This document shows, piece after piece, positions 9,453 through 18,047 of a DNA stretch of 64,000 nt (position 1 is its first letter; each line of letters opens with the position of its first letter). A program made the position numbers and the translations under genes. This DNA comes from Streptomyces griseoviridis (GTDB taxonomy: Bacteria; Actinomycetota; Actinomycetes; Streptomycetales; Streptomycetaceae). Where the stretch lies: positions 5,359,501 through 5,423,500 of the forward strand of contig NZ_CP029078.1 of NCBI RefSeq assembly GCF_005222485.1, in the 5' to 3' direction. The notes beneath the pieces are model-generated. The model did not search any database. It was not told where the DNA came from and worked only from the letters and a program-made list of their open reading frames with translations.

Positions 9453-12400
9453 GTGGACGAGTACGCGGGACGGGTCCTCGCCGACCGCTACCGCCTGCCG
9501 CTGCCCCCCTCCGACGAGTACGAACTCACCGAGAGCCGCGCCTTCGACACCTACAGCGGGCAGGAAGTGCTCGTACGGCAGGTGCCGTTGCCCGAGGTCG
9601 TCGAGGCCGAGGTGCTCGACGCGGAGGGGCTGCCCGACGGGTTCACCGCCCGTGACCGCGGGGGGCGTCGCCCCGCGCGCGGCGGCGCGCGTCCGCCCGC
9701 CGAACCCGCCGTCCGCCGGGCGGTCGAGGCCGCTCAGGCCGCGGCGCGGATCCCCGACCACCCACGGCTCGACCAGGTCTTCGACGTCTTCGCCGAGGGC
9801 GGGTCGCTGTGGATAGTGAGCGAGGCGGTGCCGGCGCGACCGCTGTCCGTGCTGCTCGCCGAGCAGCCGCTGACGCCGTACCGGGCGGCGGAGGTCGCCT
9901 CCGACGTCCTCATGGCGCTGCGGGTGCTGCACGCGCACGGCTGGGTCCACCGCAACGTCACCGCGCGCACGGTGCTCATCTGCGACGACGGCCGGGTGAT
10001 GCTGACCGGCCTCGCGGTCGGCGCGGCGGAGGAGGCGCTCTGCGGCTACGACCCGGTGCCGCCGGCCGAGGCGCCGCCGGGCGAGGATCCCGGCGGCGGT
10101 GACGGCGACGGTCCCGGCGCGGCGCCCGGCGGGTCGGCTCCCGCGGTCCGGGACCCCCGGGCCACGGACGACGACGCCGAGGCGGCCCGGCGTGCCGCGA
10201 TGGCCGCCCGTACGGCGGGCGGGCTGCCACCGGCGTCCGGCGCGGAGCCCGGGGGCGGCACGGCGGCGGGGGGCACTGCGGTGCCCAAGGCGTTGGAGAG
10301 CGGCGGCGACATCAGGGCGGCACGGGCCGGGGCGATCGCCGCCTACCGGGCCGGTGCGCGGGCCGCGGCCCGGGTCCAGGAGTCCCAGCAGCAGGGCCGC
10401 CCCGCCCTGCCGGGCGCCCGCCCCGCACCCGAGGACGCGGACCGGGGCGCCGACCACGGCGATCGACGTCACGACGCGGCGGGCCGACCGTACGGCACGG
10501 GCGACACGAGCGGCCGGCCGTACGACATGGGCGGCCGACCGTACGGCGCGGCGCAGCCCTACGGCGCCGGGCAGGCGCCCGACGAGGACAGTCCCCCGTC
10601 CGGCCACGCGCCGGGCGCCCCCGGCGGGACGGGTGGTGCGGACGGTGCCGGTGGTGCGCCGCAGCCCTACGCGCAGGGCCAGTCCGGCAACTCCAACGGG
10701 TACGCCCAGCCTTACGGCCCTGGTCGGTCGGGCAGCCCCAACGGCTACGCCCAGCCCTACGGCGGCCCCGGCAGGCCCGACAGTCCCAACGGCCATGCCC
10801 AGCCCTACCCGCAGGGCCGGTCCGGCAGCCCCAACGGGTACGCCCAGCCCTACGCCCCCGGCCGGCCGGGTGACAGCGCGGCGCTGCCTCCGGGTACGGG
10901 ACCGGGACCGAATTCCCACGGTGTCTCCGCGCACCCCTACGCCCCCGCCGACAGCCGCCGCGACGGCCGTGGTGACGGCGACGGCGGTGCGGCCGCCACG
11001 CCCGGACAGTCCCCTGGACACGCGCCAGGACAGATAGCCGATCCGTACGGTGTCACCGAGCGTCACGGCGTCACGGACCCGTACGGGGTCACCGACCCGT
11101 ACGGGGTCGGCGGTTCGCAGGGCGGGCGGCCCGGCTCCTGGCACGGGGCGACCCCGCGCGGCGGCGCGGGCGCCCGGCCTCCCGGCGCGCCCGGCGACAG
11201 CCCCGCGCCCAACCCACCCGACTCACCCGCCTCACCGGGCGCACCCACCCGCCCCGGCGCACCCGCCGCCCCCGGCGCGCCCCGCTACGGCGTCCCCCAG
11301 GCCCCCGGCGCCCCCGTGCCCGGCCTCGGTGCGGCCCCCGCCTCCGGTGTCCCCGGACAGCCCCCGGGCGAGCCCCGCCCCACCGATCCCCGCCCCGGCA
11401 CGCCCGCGGTGACCGGCGCCTCGCACGCCCCCCCCGCGCTCCCGCCCTCCGCGGCCGACGGCGCCGCGCACCCCCCGTCGCGCTGGGACGACCTGATCTC
11501 CCGTTCCGTCCCCGCGCCCCGGCACGGGCCCGCCACCGCGCTGGCCGCCGAGCGGGCGCGGCAGGCCCGGATGGCCGTCGTCGGTCCGGTGACCGAGCGG
11601 TGGGCGCCCGAGCAGGCCGTGCCCGTGCACGAGAACTGGCAGCTGGCCGCGCCCATCGGGCCCGCGACCGACCTGTGGGCGCTCGGCGCGCTGCTGTACC
11701 GGGCCGTTCAGGGGCACGCGCCGTATCCGGAGGAGTCCACCGCCGAACTGGTGCAGATGGTCTGCTCGGAGCCGCCCGCCTTCGCCGAGGAGTGCGGTCC
11801 GCTGCGGCCGGTCGTGGAGTCGCTGCTGCGTCAGGACCCCACCGACCGGCTGGACTTCGAGGAACTGCGCGGCTGGCTGCGCTCGTTGGTGCGGTCCGCG
11901 CCCGAACCCGACGCCGGTGTCCACCTGGTGGCCGCGCCGCCGGTCGACATCAGCAGGCTGCCGGTGGTGCGCAGGCGCGGCGAACTGGTGCGCAGGCGGC
12001 GGGCGGGACTGCCCGCGACCACCGCGCACGGCCGGCACAAGCGGGGCAGGCAGGAGGAGGGTTCGCCGCGCAGGCTGGGCCGCACCTTGCTGCTGCTGGT
12101 GCTGCTCCTGCTGGCCGGTGCGGTCGCGTACGCGATGATGTTCATGCCGAAGGCGGGCCAGGAGGACGCCGATCCGGGCGCCGGGAGCGGGGCCGCGGGG
12201 CAGGTGAGCCCGGCGCCCGACCGGTCGTCGGCGAGCGGTGAGCCGTCGTCGGGGAGCAGCGCGCCGCAGGGCGGGCCGAGCCCGTCCAGGTCGGGCGGTG
12301 CCACCGAGACGCAGACCGACGGCGCCGCGCCCGGCTTCACGCTGCGCAAGGACGCCACCGGGTTCCAGATCGCGGTGGCGAAGGGCTGGAGCCGCACGCC

Positions 12401-12779
12401 GAAGAACGGGAGTGGCCAAGTGGTCTACTCGCACGGCGACTTCGAGCTGATCGTCGTCCCCGGGCGGGACAGCGCGCAGTCCTACGGCGGCGACCCGATG
12501 GACTACCAGCGCGACGACGAGCGGGAGTTGCAGCCCTACCGGGACTCCAGTTGGGCCACCGCGACCGGTCTGAAGGCCATACAGGTCGGCGGACGGACCA
12601 TGGCCGAGGGGCAGTTCACCTGGACCGACGACTCCGGGCACGATCTGTACGTCCGCAACCTCGCGATCCTGATCGCCGGGCGGTACCACGTGGTGCAGGT
12701 GCGCGGCCCCGAGTCCGAACGGGACGAGGTGACGCGGCTGTACGAGCAGGCGTCGCAGACGTACGAAGTGACCGGCTGA
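9453..12779 (+). CDS. Pseudokinase with a giant activation-loop insertion, cluster member 2
   Basis: A 1108-residue protein with a Ser/Thr kinase-like fold that is very probably catalytically dead. The glycine loop is unrecognisable, the VAIK lysine position reads VLVRQV, HRD is WVHRN with the catalytic Asp replaced by Asn (9954-9956), and DFG is replaced by GLA (10008-10016). About 530 Pro/Gly/Tyr-rich residues then separate the DFG position from the APE motif (RWAPEQ, near 11600). They include roughly 15-residue repeats around AQPYGPGRSGSPNGY and a second set around DPYGV. The C-lobe then resumes normally (ATDLWALGALLYRAVQG). A membrane segment (LLLLVLLLLAGAVAYAMMF) and the extracellular module seen in its neighbours end the protein. 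GTG 9453 follows GGGGGAGG by 4 nt; GTG 9423 is possible but has no ribosome site. Confidence 0.88.
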   Translation: MDEYAGRVLADRYRLPLPPSDEYELTESRAFDTYSGQEVLVRQVPLPEVVEAEVLDAEGLPDGFTARDRGGRRPARGGARPPAEPAVRRAVEAAQAAARIPDHPRLDQVFDVFAEGGSLWIVSEAVPARPLSVLLAEQPLTPYRAAEVASDVLMALRVLHAHGWVHRNVTARTVLICDDGRVMLTGLAVGAAEEALCGYDPVPPAEAPPGEDPGGGDGDGPGAAPGGSAPAVRDPRATDDDAEAARRAAMAARTAGGLPPASGAEPGGGTAAGGTAVPKALESGGDIRAARAGAIAAYRAGARAAARVQESQQQGRPALPGARPAPEDADRGADHGDRRHDAAGRPYGTGDTSGRPYDMGGRPYGAAQPYGAGQAPDEDSPPSGHAPGAPGGTGGADGAGGAPQPYAQGQSGNSNGYAQPYGPGRSGSPNGYAQPYGGPGRPDSPNGHAQPYPQGRSGSPNGYAQPYAPGRPGDSAALPPGTGPGPNSHGVSAHPYAPADSRRDGRGDGDGGAAATPGQSPGHAPGQIADPYGVTERHGVTDPYGVTDPYGVGGSQGGRPGSWHGATPRGGAGARPPGAPGDSPAPNPPDSPASPGAPTRPGAPAAPGAPRYGVPQAPGAPVPGLGAAPASGVPGQPPGEPRPTDPRPGTPAVTGASHAPPALPPSAADGAAHPPSRWDDLISRSVPAPRHGPATALAAERARQARMAVVGPVTERWAPEQAVPVHENWQLAAPIGPATDLWALGALLYRAVQGHAPYPEESTAELVQMVCSEPPAFAEECGPLRPVVESLLRQDPTDRLDFEELRGWLRSLVRSAPEPDAGVHLVAAPPVDISRLPVVRRRGELVRRRRAGLPATTAHGRHKRGRQEEGSPRRLGRTLLLLVLLLLAGAVAYAMMFMPKAGQEDADPGAGSGAAGQVSPAPDRSSASGEPSSGSSAPQGGPSPSRSGGATETQTDGAAPGFTLRKDATGFQIAVAKGWSRTPKNGSGQVVYSHGDFELIVVPGRDSAQSYGGDPMDYQRDDERELQPYRDSSWATATGLKAIQVGGRTMAEGQFTWTDDSGHDLYVRNLAILIAGRYHVVQVRGPESERDEVTRLYEQASQTYEVTG

Positions 12780-12923
12780 CCCGGTTTTCCCCCGGTCCCG
12801 GCCCAACACGCCTCGTCACCAGTCGAATCGGCTGATCGACTGTGCGTGATGTCGGTGAAAGGTTGTCCACTCCCGACCGGAAGCGACAACCGTCACAGAG
12901 CTGTCTCCTTGGGACCCCCCTGG

Positions 12924-12952
12924 TTCCCTGACTGCCCGCCGGTCCTTAGTCT
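12924..12952 (+). promoter_or_regulatory. Candidate promoter for kinase 3
   Basis: TTCCCT (12924-12929), a 17-bp spacer and TAGTCT (12947-12952) give a vegetative-type promoter about 30 bp before the GTG start. A one-mismatch DnaA-like box (TTGTCCACT) lies at 12863-12871. Confidence 0.45.
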
Positions 12953-12980
12953 GGCCCTGTCAAGAGCATTGCGGGGCGAC

Positions 12981-14696
12981 GTGAATCAGATGCAGGGCCA
13001 GCTCGTGGCGAGCCGCTACCGGCTCGTCGAGTCGATCGGCAGCGGGGGCATGGGACGCGTATGGCGCGCTCATGACGAAGTGCTGCATCGGGCAGTCGCG
13101 ATCAAGGAGTTGACCGCCGCACTCTACGTCTCCGAGGGCGACCGCGACCGGCTGCTCAAGCGCACCAGGTCCGAGGCGCGCGCCGCCGCGCGGATCAACC
13201 ACTCCGCCGTCGTCACCGTGCACGACGTGCTGGAGCACGACGGCCGGCCCTGGATCGTGATGGAGCTGGTCGAGGGGTACTCGCTGGCCGACGCGGTCAA
13301 GGAGCGCGGCCGCATCGAGCCCGCCGAGGCCGCCCGGATCGGCATGTGGGTGCTGCGGGCGCTGCGCGCCGCGCACACCGCCGGGGTCCTGCACCGGGAC
13401 GTGAAGCCGGGCAACGTCCTGATCGGGCACGACGGCCGGGTGCTCATCACCGACTTCGGCATAGCGCAGATCGAGGGCGACTCGACGATCACCAGGACCG
13501 GAGAGGTCGTCGGCTCGGTCGACTACCTGGCGCCCGAGCGGGTCCGCGGCCAGGACCCCGGCCCGTCCTCCGACCTGTGGGCGCTGGGCGCCACGCTGTA
13601 CACGGCGGTGGAGGGCAGGTCGCCGTTCCGCCGCACCTCGCCGCTCTCCACCATGCAGGCGGTGGTCGAGGACCAGGTCGCCGAGCCGCGCAACGCGGGA
13701 GCGCTGGGACCCGTCATCAGCGCGCTGCTGCACAAGGACCCCGCGGCCCGCCCGGACGCGGCCGAGACCGAGCAGCTGCTCGCCGAGGCGGCCGAGGGCC
13801 GCCGCCCCCAGGACGCCCAGGCGTATTTGTCGACCCAGCACGGCGCCCTCGAACGGGAGTCGAACACAGCGCCGACCGCGCCGGGCACCGCCGGCCAGTC
13901 GACGCCGTACCCGCCGCAGACCGTCGGCCACACCGGCCACACCGGCCACACCGGCCACACCGGACCCGCGGGCCCCGGCCCCACCGCCGGTCCCACCTCC
14001 GTCGCCGCGCCCGAGGCCACCGCCGCGCCCGCGCCCAGGCGCCGCAGGCTGCGTGCCGTCCTGCTCTCGATCGCCCTCGCGATGGTCGTCGCGGGCGGCA
14101 CGGTCGTGGTGCTCCAGCAGTGGGACCAGAGCCGACGGCACGACACCACCGGTACGGACGCGGCGAAGGACCCGGCGGCCTCGGCGTCGCCGTCCGCGAG
14201 CACCGACCCGGCCGGCGACGTGCCGTCCGACTGGAAGCGCTACGACGACCCCTGGGGCTTCAGCATCTACCTGCCCGCGGGCTACGAGCGGCAGGTCGTC
14301 GGCGTCAACGGCGATCTGCGGCAGGTCGACTACACGCCCGACGGCGGCGAGCACTTCGTCCGGGTCGCCATCGACGCCTCACCGGACTTCAACGACGCGT
14401 ACGCGCACCAGCTCGACCTGGAGCAGCAGTTGCGGCGGCTGGTCGACTACCAGCGGGTGAAGCTGGAGAAGAACACCTACCGCGACCGGCCCGGCTCGCT
14501 GTGGGAGTACACCTGGAGCGCGCAGGCCAAGGACACGCCGTTCCCCGGTCCGCGCCGGGCCGTCGAGGAGACGTACATGTCGCGGGCCGGGCACGAGTAC
14601 GCGCTCTACGTCTCCGCGCCCGCCGCCGACTGGACGACGGCCGCACAGCAGTTCACCTCGATCCTGCGCGGCTGGCAGGAGACGTCCGGCTCCTGA
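12981..14696 (+). CDS. Membrane Ser/Thr protein kinase, cluster member 3
   Basis: A 571-residue kinase with all catalytic elements: GSGGMGRVWRA loop, VAIKEL (about K42), HRDVKPGN (about D140) and TDFGIAQ (about D158). A short linker holds four Gly-His-Thr triplets encoded by an exact 9-bp tandem repeat (13926-13961). One membrane segment follows near residues 357-380 (VLLSIALAMVVAGGTVVVL), then an extracellular module starting WGFSIYLPAGYERQV that is related to those in the other cluster kinases. GTG 12981 is chosen as the only in-frame start just before the conserved QLVASRYRLVES; its ribosome site (GGGGCG) is weak. ATG 12990 is an alternative. The 201-bp gap upstream carries its own promoter candidate. 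Confidence 0.92.
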   Translation: MNQMQGQLVASRYRLVESIGSGGMGRVWRAHDEVLHRAVAIKELTAALYVSEGDRDRLLKRTRSEARAAARINHSAVVTVHDVLEHDGRPWIVMELVEGYSLADAVKERGRIEPAEAARIGMWVLRALRAAHTAGVLHRDVKPGNVLIGHDGRVLITDFGIAQIEGDSTITRTGEVVGSVDYLAPERVRGQDPGPSSDLWALGATLYTAVEGRSPFRRTSPLSTMQAVVEDQVAEPRNAGALGPVISALLHKDPAARPDAAETEQLLAEAAEGRRPQDAQAYLSTQHGALERESNTAPTAPGTAGQSTPYPPQTVGHTGHTGHTGHTGPAGPGPTAGPTSVAAPEATAAPAPRRRRLRAVLLSIALAMVVAGGTVVVLQQWDQSRRHDTTGTDAAKDPAASASPSASTDPAGDVPSDWKRYDDPWGFSIYLPAGYERQVVGVNGDLRQVDYTPDGGEHFVRVAIDASPDFNDAYAHQLDLEQQLRRLVDYQRVKLEKNTYRDRPGSLWEYTWSAQAKDTPFPGPRRAVEETYMSRAGHEYALYVSAPAADWTTAAQQFTSILRGWQETSGS

Positions 14697-14764
14697 CACG
14701 GCTGTCGCGTTTTGGCCGGTCGGCGTCCCGGAGCCGGTTCGTCCGGTACGGCATCATGGGGCGT

Positions 14765-16327
14765 ATGGGGACCGAGAGGGACCACGGCCGGGTCATCGCG
14801 GGCCGTTACCGGCTGCGGGCACGGCTCGGACACGGTGGCATGGGCGTCGTGTGGCGGGCCTACGACGATCTGCTCGGCCGCGAGGTGGCCGTCAAGGAGA
14901 TCCCCCTCGAACTCGGCGACTCGGTCCCCGCCGAGGAGGGCCGCAGGCTGCGGGACCGCGCGCTGCGCGAGGCCCGCGCGGTCGCGCGGCTGCGCCACCC
15001 GCATATCGTCGTCGTCCACGACGTCGTCGAGGACGGCGAACGCCCTTACCTGGTCATGGAGTTGCTCGAAGGCGGCACGCTCGCCGACCGGATCGCGGCC
15101 CGCGGTCCCGTCGACGCCCCCGAGGCCGCCCGGATCGGCATCGCGCTGCTCGGCGCGCTCGCCACCGCCCACGCGGCCGGCGTGCTGCACCGCGACCTCA
15201 AACCCGCCAACGTCCTGCTGGACGGGGACGCCGACCGCGTGGTCCTCACCGATTTCGGCATCGCGCAGGTCGCGGGGGCGCCCACGCTCACCGAGCGCGG
15301 CGCGTTCGTCGGCTCGCCCGAGTACACCGCGCCCGAACGGATGTCGGGCGCGCACACCGGACCCGAGTCCGACCTGTGGTCGCTCGGCGCGCTGCTCTGC
15401 ACCGCGCTGAGCGGCGAATCCCCCTTCAGACGCGACTCGTTGGGCGGTGTCCTGCACGCCGTGGTGACGGCCGAGATCCACCCGCCCGCGCAGGCCGCCC
15501 CGCTGCTGCCGGTCGTGCGGGGCCTGTTGGAGCGCGACCCGGGACGGCGGCTGGGCGCGGACCTGGCCCAGGAGATGCTCCGCGTCTACCTCGACACCGG
15601 CCGCACCCCCGCCCTGCCACCCGAGCACGGCCCCTCGCTGTCACCCGCGCACGCGCTGGCCGCCGCGCGGGAGGCGGCCCGTTCGGAGCGGCGGGTCCTG
15701 GTGACCGCGCTGCTGGTCGCCGCGATGGCGGGAGCGGGCGTCTCGGCGGCGGCCCTGCTCGTCAACGAGGGCCACCGGGGCGGCGGTTCGGGCGGCGGCC
15801 CGAGCGCCATGACGTCGACGGCGGTCACGACGGCCTCCATGAGCGGTGCGGCGCCGGGCGCGCGCACCCCCTCGGGCGGCGGCCCGGCGCCGTCCGGCTA
15901 CCGGGTCGCCGACGACCCCGCCGGGTTCTCCCTCGCGGTGCCCGAGGGCTTCACCCGCGAGCCGCAGGACGAGGGCGTCCTCTACCGGCCGTCGGGGGAG
16001 ACCTTCAGGATCGGCGTCAAGGTCACCCCGTCGCGGCGCGGCGGCCCGCTCGACGCGCAGCGGCGGGCGGCGGACGCGGGCCCCGCCACCCACCCCGGGT
16101 ACCGCGACGGCCGGGTCACGGCGACCGTCCGGCACGGATCGCCCGCCGCGCTCCGGGAGTTCACCTGGGACGGCTCCCGCGCGGCCGGGGGCGCCCGGCA
16201 CACCTGGGACCTGTGCTGGGAGGAGGGCGGCCGGCTCTACGAGGTGTGGGTGTCGGCGCCGGTCGGGCGGGTGCGCGAGGCCAAGGAGTACTTCGATGTC
16301 GCCGTGGACACCTTCACCCGCACATAA
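14765..16327 (+). CDS. Membrane Ser/Thr protein kinase, cluster member 4
   Basis: A 520-residue kinase with an intact catalytic core: GHGGMGVVWRAYDD, VAVKEI (about K44), HRDLKPAN (about D144) and TDFGIAQV (about D163). The membrane segment is at about 311-335 (VLVTALLVAAMAGAGVSAAALLV). The extracellular module begins near GYRVADDPAGFSLAVPEGF and contains the motif LREFTWDGS, parallel to QFTWTDDSG and WEYTWSAQ in its neighbours. ATG 14765 or ATG 14756 could start it, and neither has a strong ribosome site. Only 68 bp separate it from kinase 3, the shortest gap in the cluster, so read-through from the previous gene is possible. Confidence 0.92.
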   Translation: MGTERDHGRVIAGRYRLRARLGHGGMGVVWRAYDDLLGREVAVKEIPLELGDSVPAEEGRRLRDRALREARAVARLRHPHIVVVHDVVEDGERPYLVMELLEGGTLADRIAARGPVDAPEAARIGIALLGALATAHAAGVLHRDLKPANVLLDGDADRVVLTDFGIAQVAGAPTLTERGAFVGSPEYTAPERMSGAHTGPESDLWSLGALLCTALSGESPFRRDSLGGVLHAVVTAEIHPPAQAAPLLPVVRGLLERDPGRRLGADLAQEMLRVYLDTGRTPALPPEHGPSLSPAHALAAAREAARSERRVLVTALLVAAMAGAGVSAAALLVNEGHRGGGSGGGPSAMTSTAVTTASMSGAAPGARTPSGGGPAPSGYRVADDPAGFSLAVPEGFTREPQDEGVLYRPSGETFRIGVKVTPSRRGGPLDAQRRAADAGPATHPGYRDGRVTATVRHGSPAALREFTWDGSRAAGGARHTWDLCWEEGGRLYEVWVSAPVGRVREAKEYFDVAVDTFTRT

Positions 16328-16417
16328 CGGGCGATAGGTGGTGTCCCGCGTCACGGGTCTGTGACCGGGGGCCGCCCCTGGTGGCTGCCGCGGCGCCCGG
16401 CGCGGTATGGATGGTCC

Positions 16418-18037
16418 ATGAACAGCGACGGGGGAGCCCCGAGAGGGCAGTCGGACGAGCCGACGAGTTTCGCTCTGCAACCACCCGGTGGGCCGGCCGC
16501 CGTACCGGTGCCCGCCCAGCCGGCCGCGGCGCCTCCAGCGGCCCGAGGGGGGTCGGCTGATCCCGGTTCCGGGCGGCTGATCGGCGGCCGTTACCGGCTG
16601 TTGGACCGGCTCGGGCACGGCGGCATGGGCACGGTGTGGCGGGCCCAGGACGAGACGGTGGACCGCGAGGTCGCCGTGAAGGAGCCCCGCGTCCCCGAGA
16701 ACCTTCCCGAACGGGAACGGTCCAACGCCTACGAGCGGATGCGCCGCGAGGCCCGCGCCGCGGCTCGCCTCGACCATCCCGCGGTGGTCGGCGTCCATGA
16801 CGTGGCCGTCGTCGACGGGCGGCCGTGGATCGTCATGGAGCTGGTGCGGGGCCGCTCGCTGGGCAGCGTGCTCCAGGAAGGCACCCTGGAGGCGCGCGAG
16901 GCGGCACGCATCGGCCTCGACGTCCTCGGCGCGCTGGAGGCGGCGCACGCGGCGGGCATCCTGCACCGGGACGTGAAACCGGACAACGTCCTGCTCGGCC
17001 GGCACGGCCGGGTCGTCCTCACCGACTTCGGCATCGCGCAGATCGAGGGCGAGACCGATCTGACCGACACCGGCGGCTTCGTCGGCTCGCCCGAGTACAT
17101 CGCCCCCGAGCGGGTCCTCGGCCGCCGCCCGGGACCCGCCTCCGACCTGTGGTCGCTCGGCGTGGTGCTCTACGCGGCGACGGAGGGCGTCTCGCCGTTC
17201 CGCCGCAGCAACACCCCGGCCACCCTCCAGTCGGTCCTCAACGCCGCGCCCGCGCCGCCCGCGGGCGCGGCGGGCCCGCTGGCCGAGGCGATCGACGGGC
17301 TGCTCAGGAAGGACCCGGCGCACCGCCCGGACGCGGCCCGGGTGAGGGCGCTGCTCACCCAGGCCGCGCACCCGCCGGCGCCGGTGCCCACCCAGGAGGT
17401 CCGGGTGGTGACCCGGGGCGTCCGGCTGGGGCGCGGGGCGTGGACGGCGGTCGGCGCCGCGGTCGTCGCGGCGGCGCTGGTCGGGTACCTGGTGGTGGCC
17501 GACCCGTTCGCGGGGCCGCTGCCCGACGGCTGGACGGAGCGTGCCCTCGGCGCCCGCACCGGGATGTCGCTCGCCGTGCCCACCGCCTTCACCAAGGAGG
17601 AGATCCCCGACTCCGACGGCACCGACGCCCTGTTCAGCGACCCGAGCGGGGCCGTCTGGATCCGCGTCGACCGCGACATCAAGGCCGAGGACAAGAACGA
17701 CGAGATCCCCGGCACCGCGCTGGAGAAGGCCGTCGAGGAGTGGGCCACGGTCAAGGGCGGCCGCTACAGCTGGGACATCGCCGCGAAACCGGCCCCGGTG
17801 GGCAAGCCGCAGGGCGCGAGATACCGGGACCGGGACGCCGGGGAGAACACCATCAGGTACACCACCGCCTCCTCCACGACCCCCCGCCCGCGCGAGGCGC
17901 GGGCCCTCTACTACCGCGCGGGCAACGGCGACATGTACGGGATCTGGATCGACTACCCGGGCACCGGCTACTTCACCGAGGAGGGCCGCGCGATCGCCAC
18001 GACGGCCCTGGCGAACTGGGACGTCCGCGGCCTCTGA
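16418..18037 (+). CDS. Membrane Ser/Thr protein kinase, cluster member 5
   Basis: A 539-residue kinase. It differs from its neighbours in having about 60 Pro/Ala-rich residues before the catalytic domain. The core is intact: LGHGGMGTVWRAQDE, VAVKEP (about K88), HRDVKPDN (about D185) and TDFGIAQI (about D203). A membrane segment near residues 340-360 (WTAVGAAVVAAALVGYLVVA) leads directly to the extracellular module (GMSLAVPTAFTKEE to the end). ATG 16418 is preferred: TATGGA (16407-16412) ends 5 nt before it, which fits a leaderless transcript. The gene is convergent with the glycosyltransferase, with only 10 bp between stops. Confidence 0.92.
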   Translation: MNSDGGAPRGQSDEPTSFALQPPGGPAAVPVPAQPAAAPPAARGGSADPGSGRLIGGRYRLLDRLGHGGMGTVWRAQDETVDREVAVKEPRVPENLPERERSNAYERMRREARAAARLDHPAVVGVHDVAVVDGRPWIVMELVRGRSLGSVLQEGTLEAREAARIGLDVLGALEAAHAAGILHRDVKPDNVLLGRHGRVVLTDFGIAQIEGETDLTDTGGFVGSPEYIAPERVLGRRPGPASDLWSLGVVLYAATEGVSPFRRSNTPATLQSVLNAAPAPPAGAAGPLAEAIDGLLRKDPAHRPDAARVRALLTQAAHPPAPVPTQEVRVVTRGVRLGRGAWTAVGAAVVAAALVGYLVVADPFAGPLPDGWTERALGARTGMSLAVPTAFTKEEIPDSDGTDALFSDPSGAVWIRVDRDIKAEDKNDEIPGTALEKAVEEWATVKGGRYSWDIAAKPAPVGKPQGARYRDRDAGENTIRYTTASSTTPRPREARALYYRAGNGDMYGIWIDYPGTGYFTEEGRAIATTALANWDVRGL

Positions 18038-18047
18038 CGGCGGTGTG

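Noticed and set aside
12848..12871. DNA-damage promoter before kinase 3
   Set aside because: ATGTCGGTG is present, but the hexamer 8 bases downstream is TCCACT, which does not fit TANNNT.
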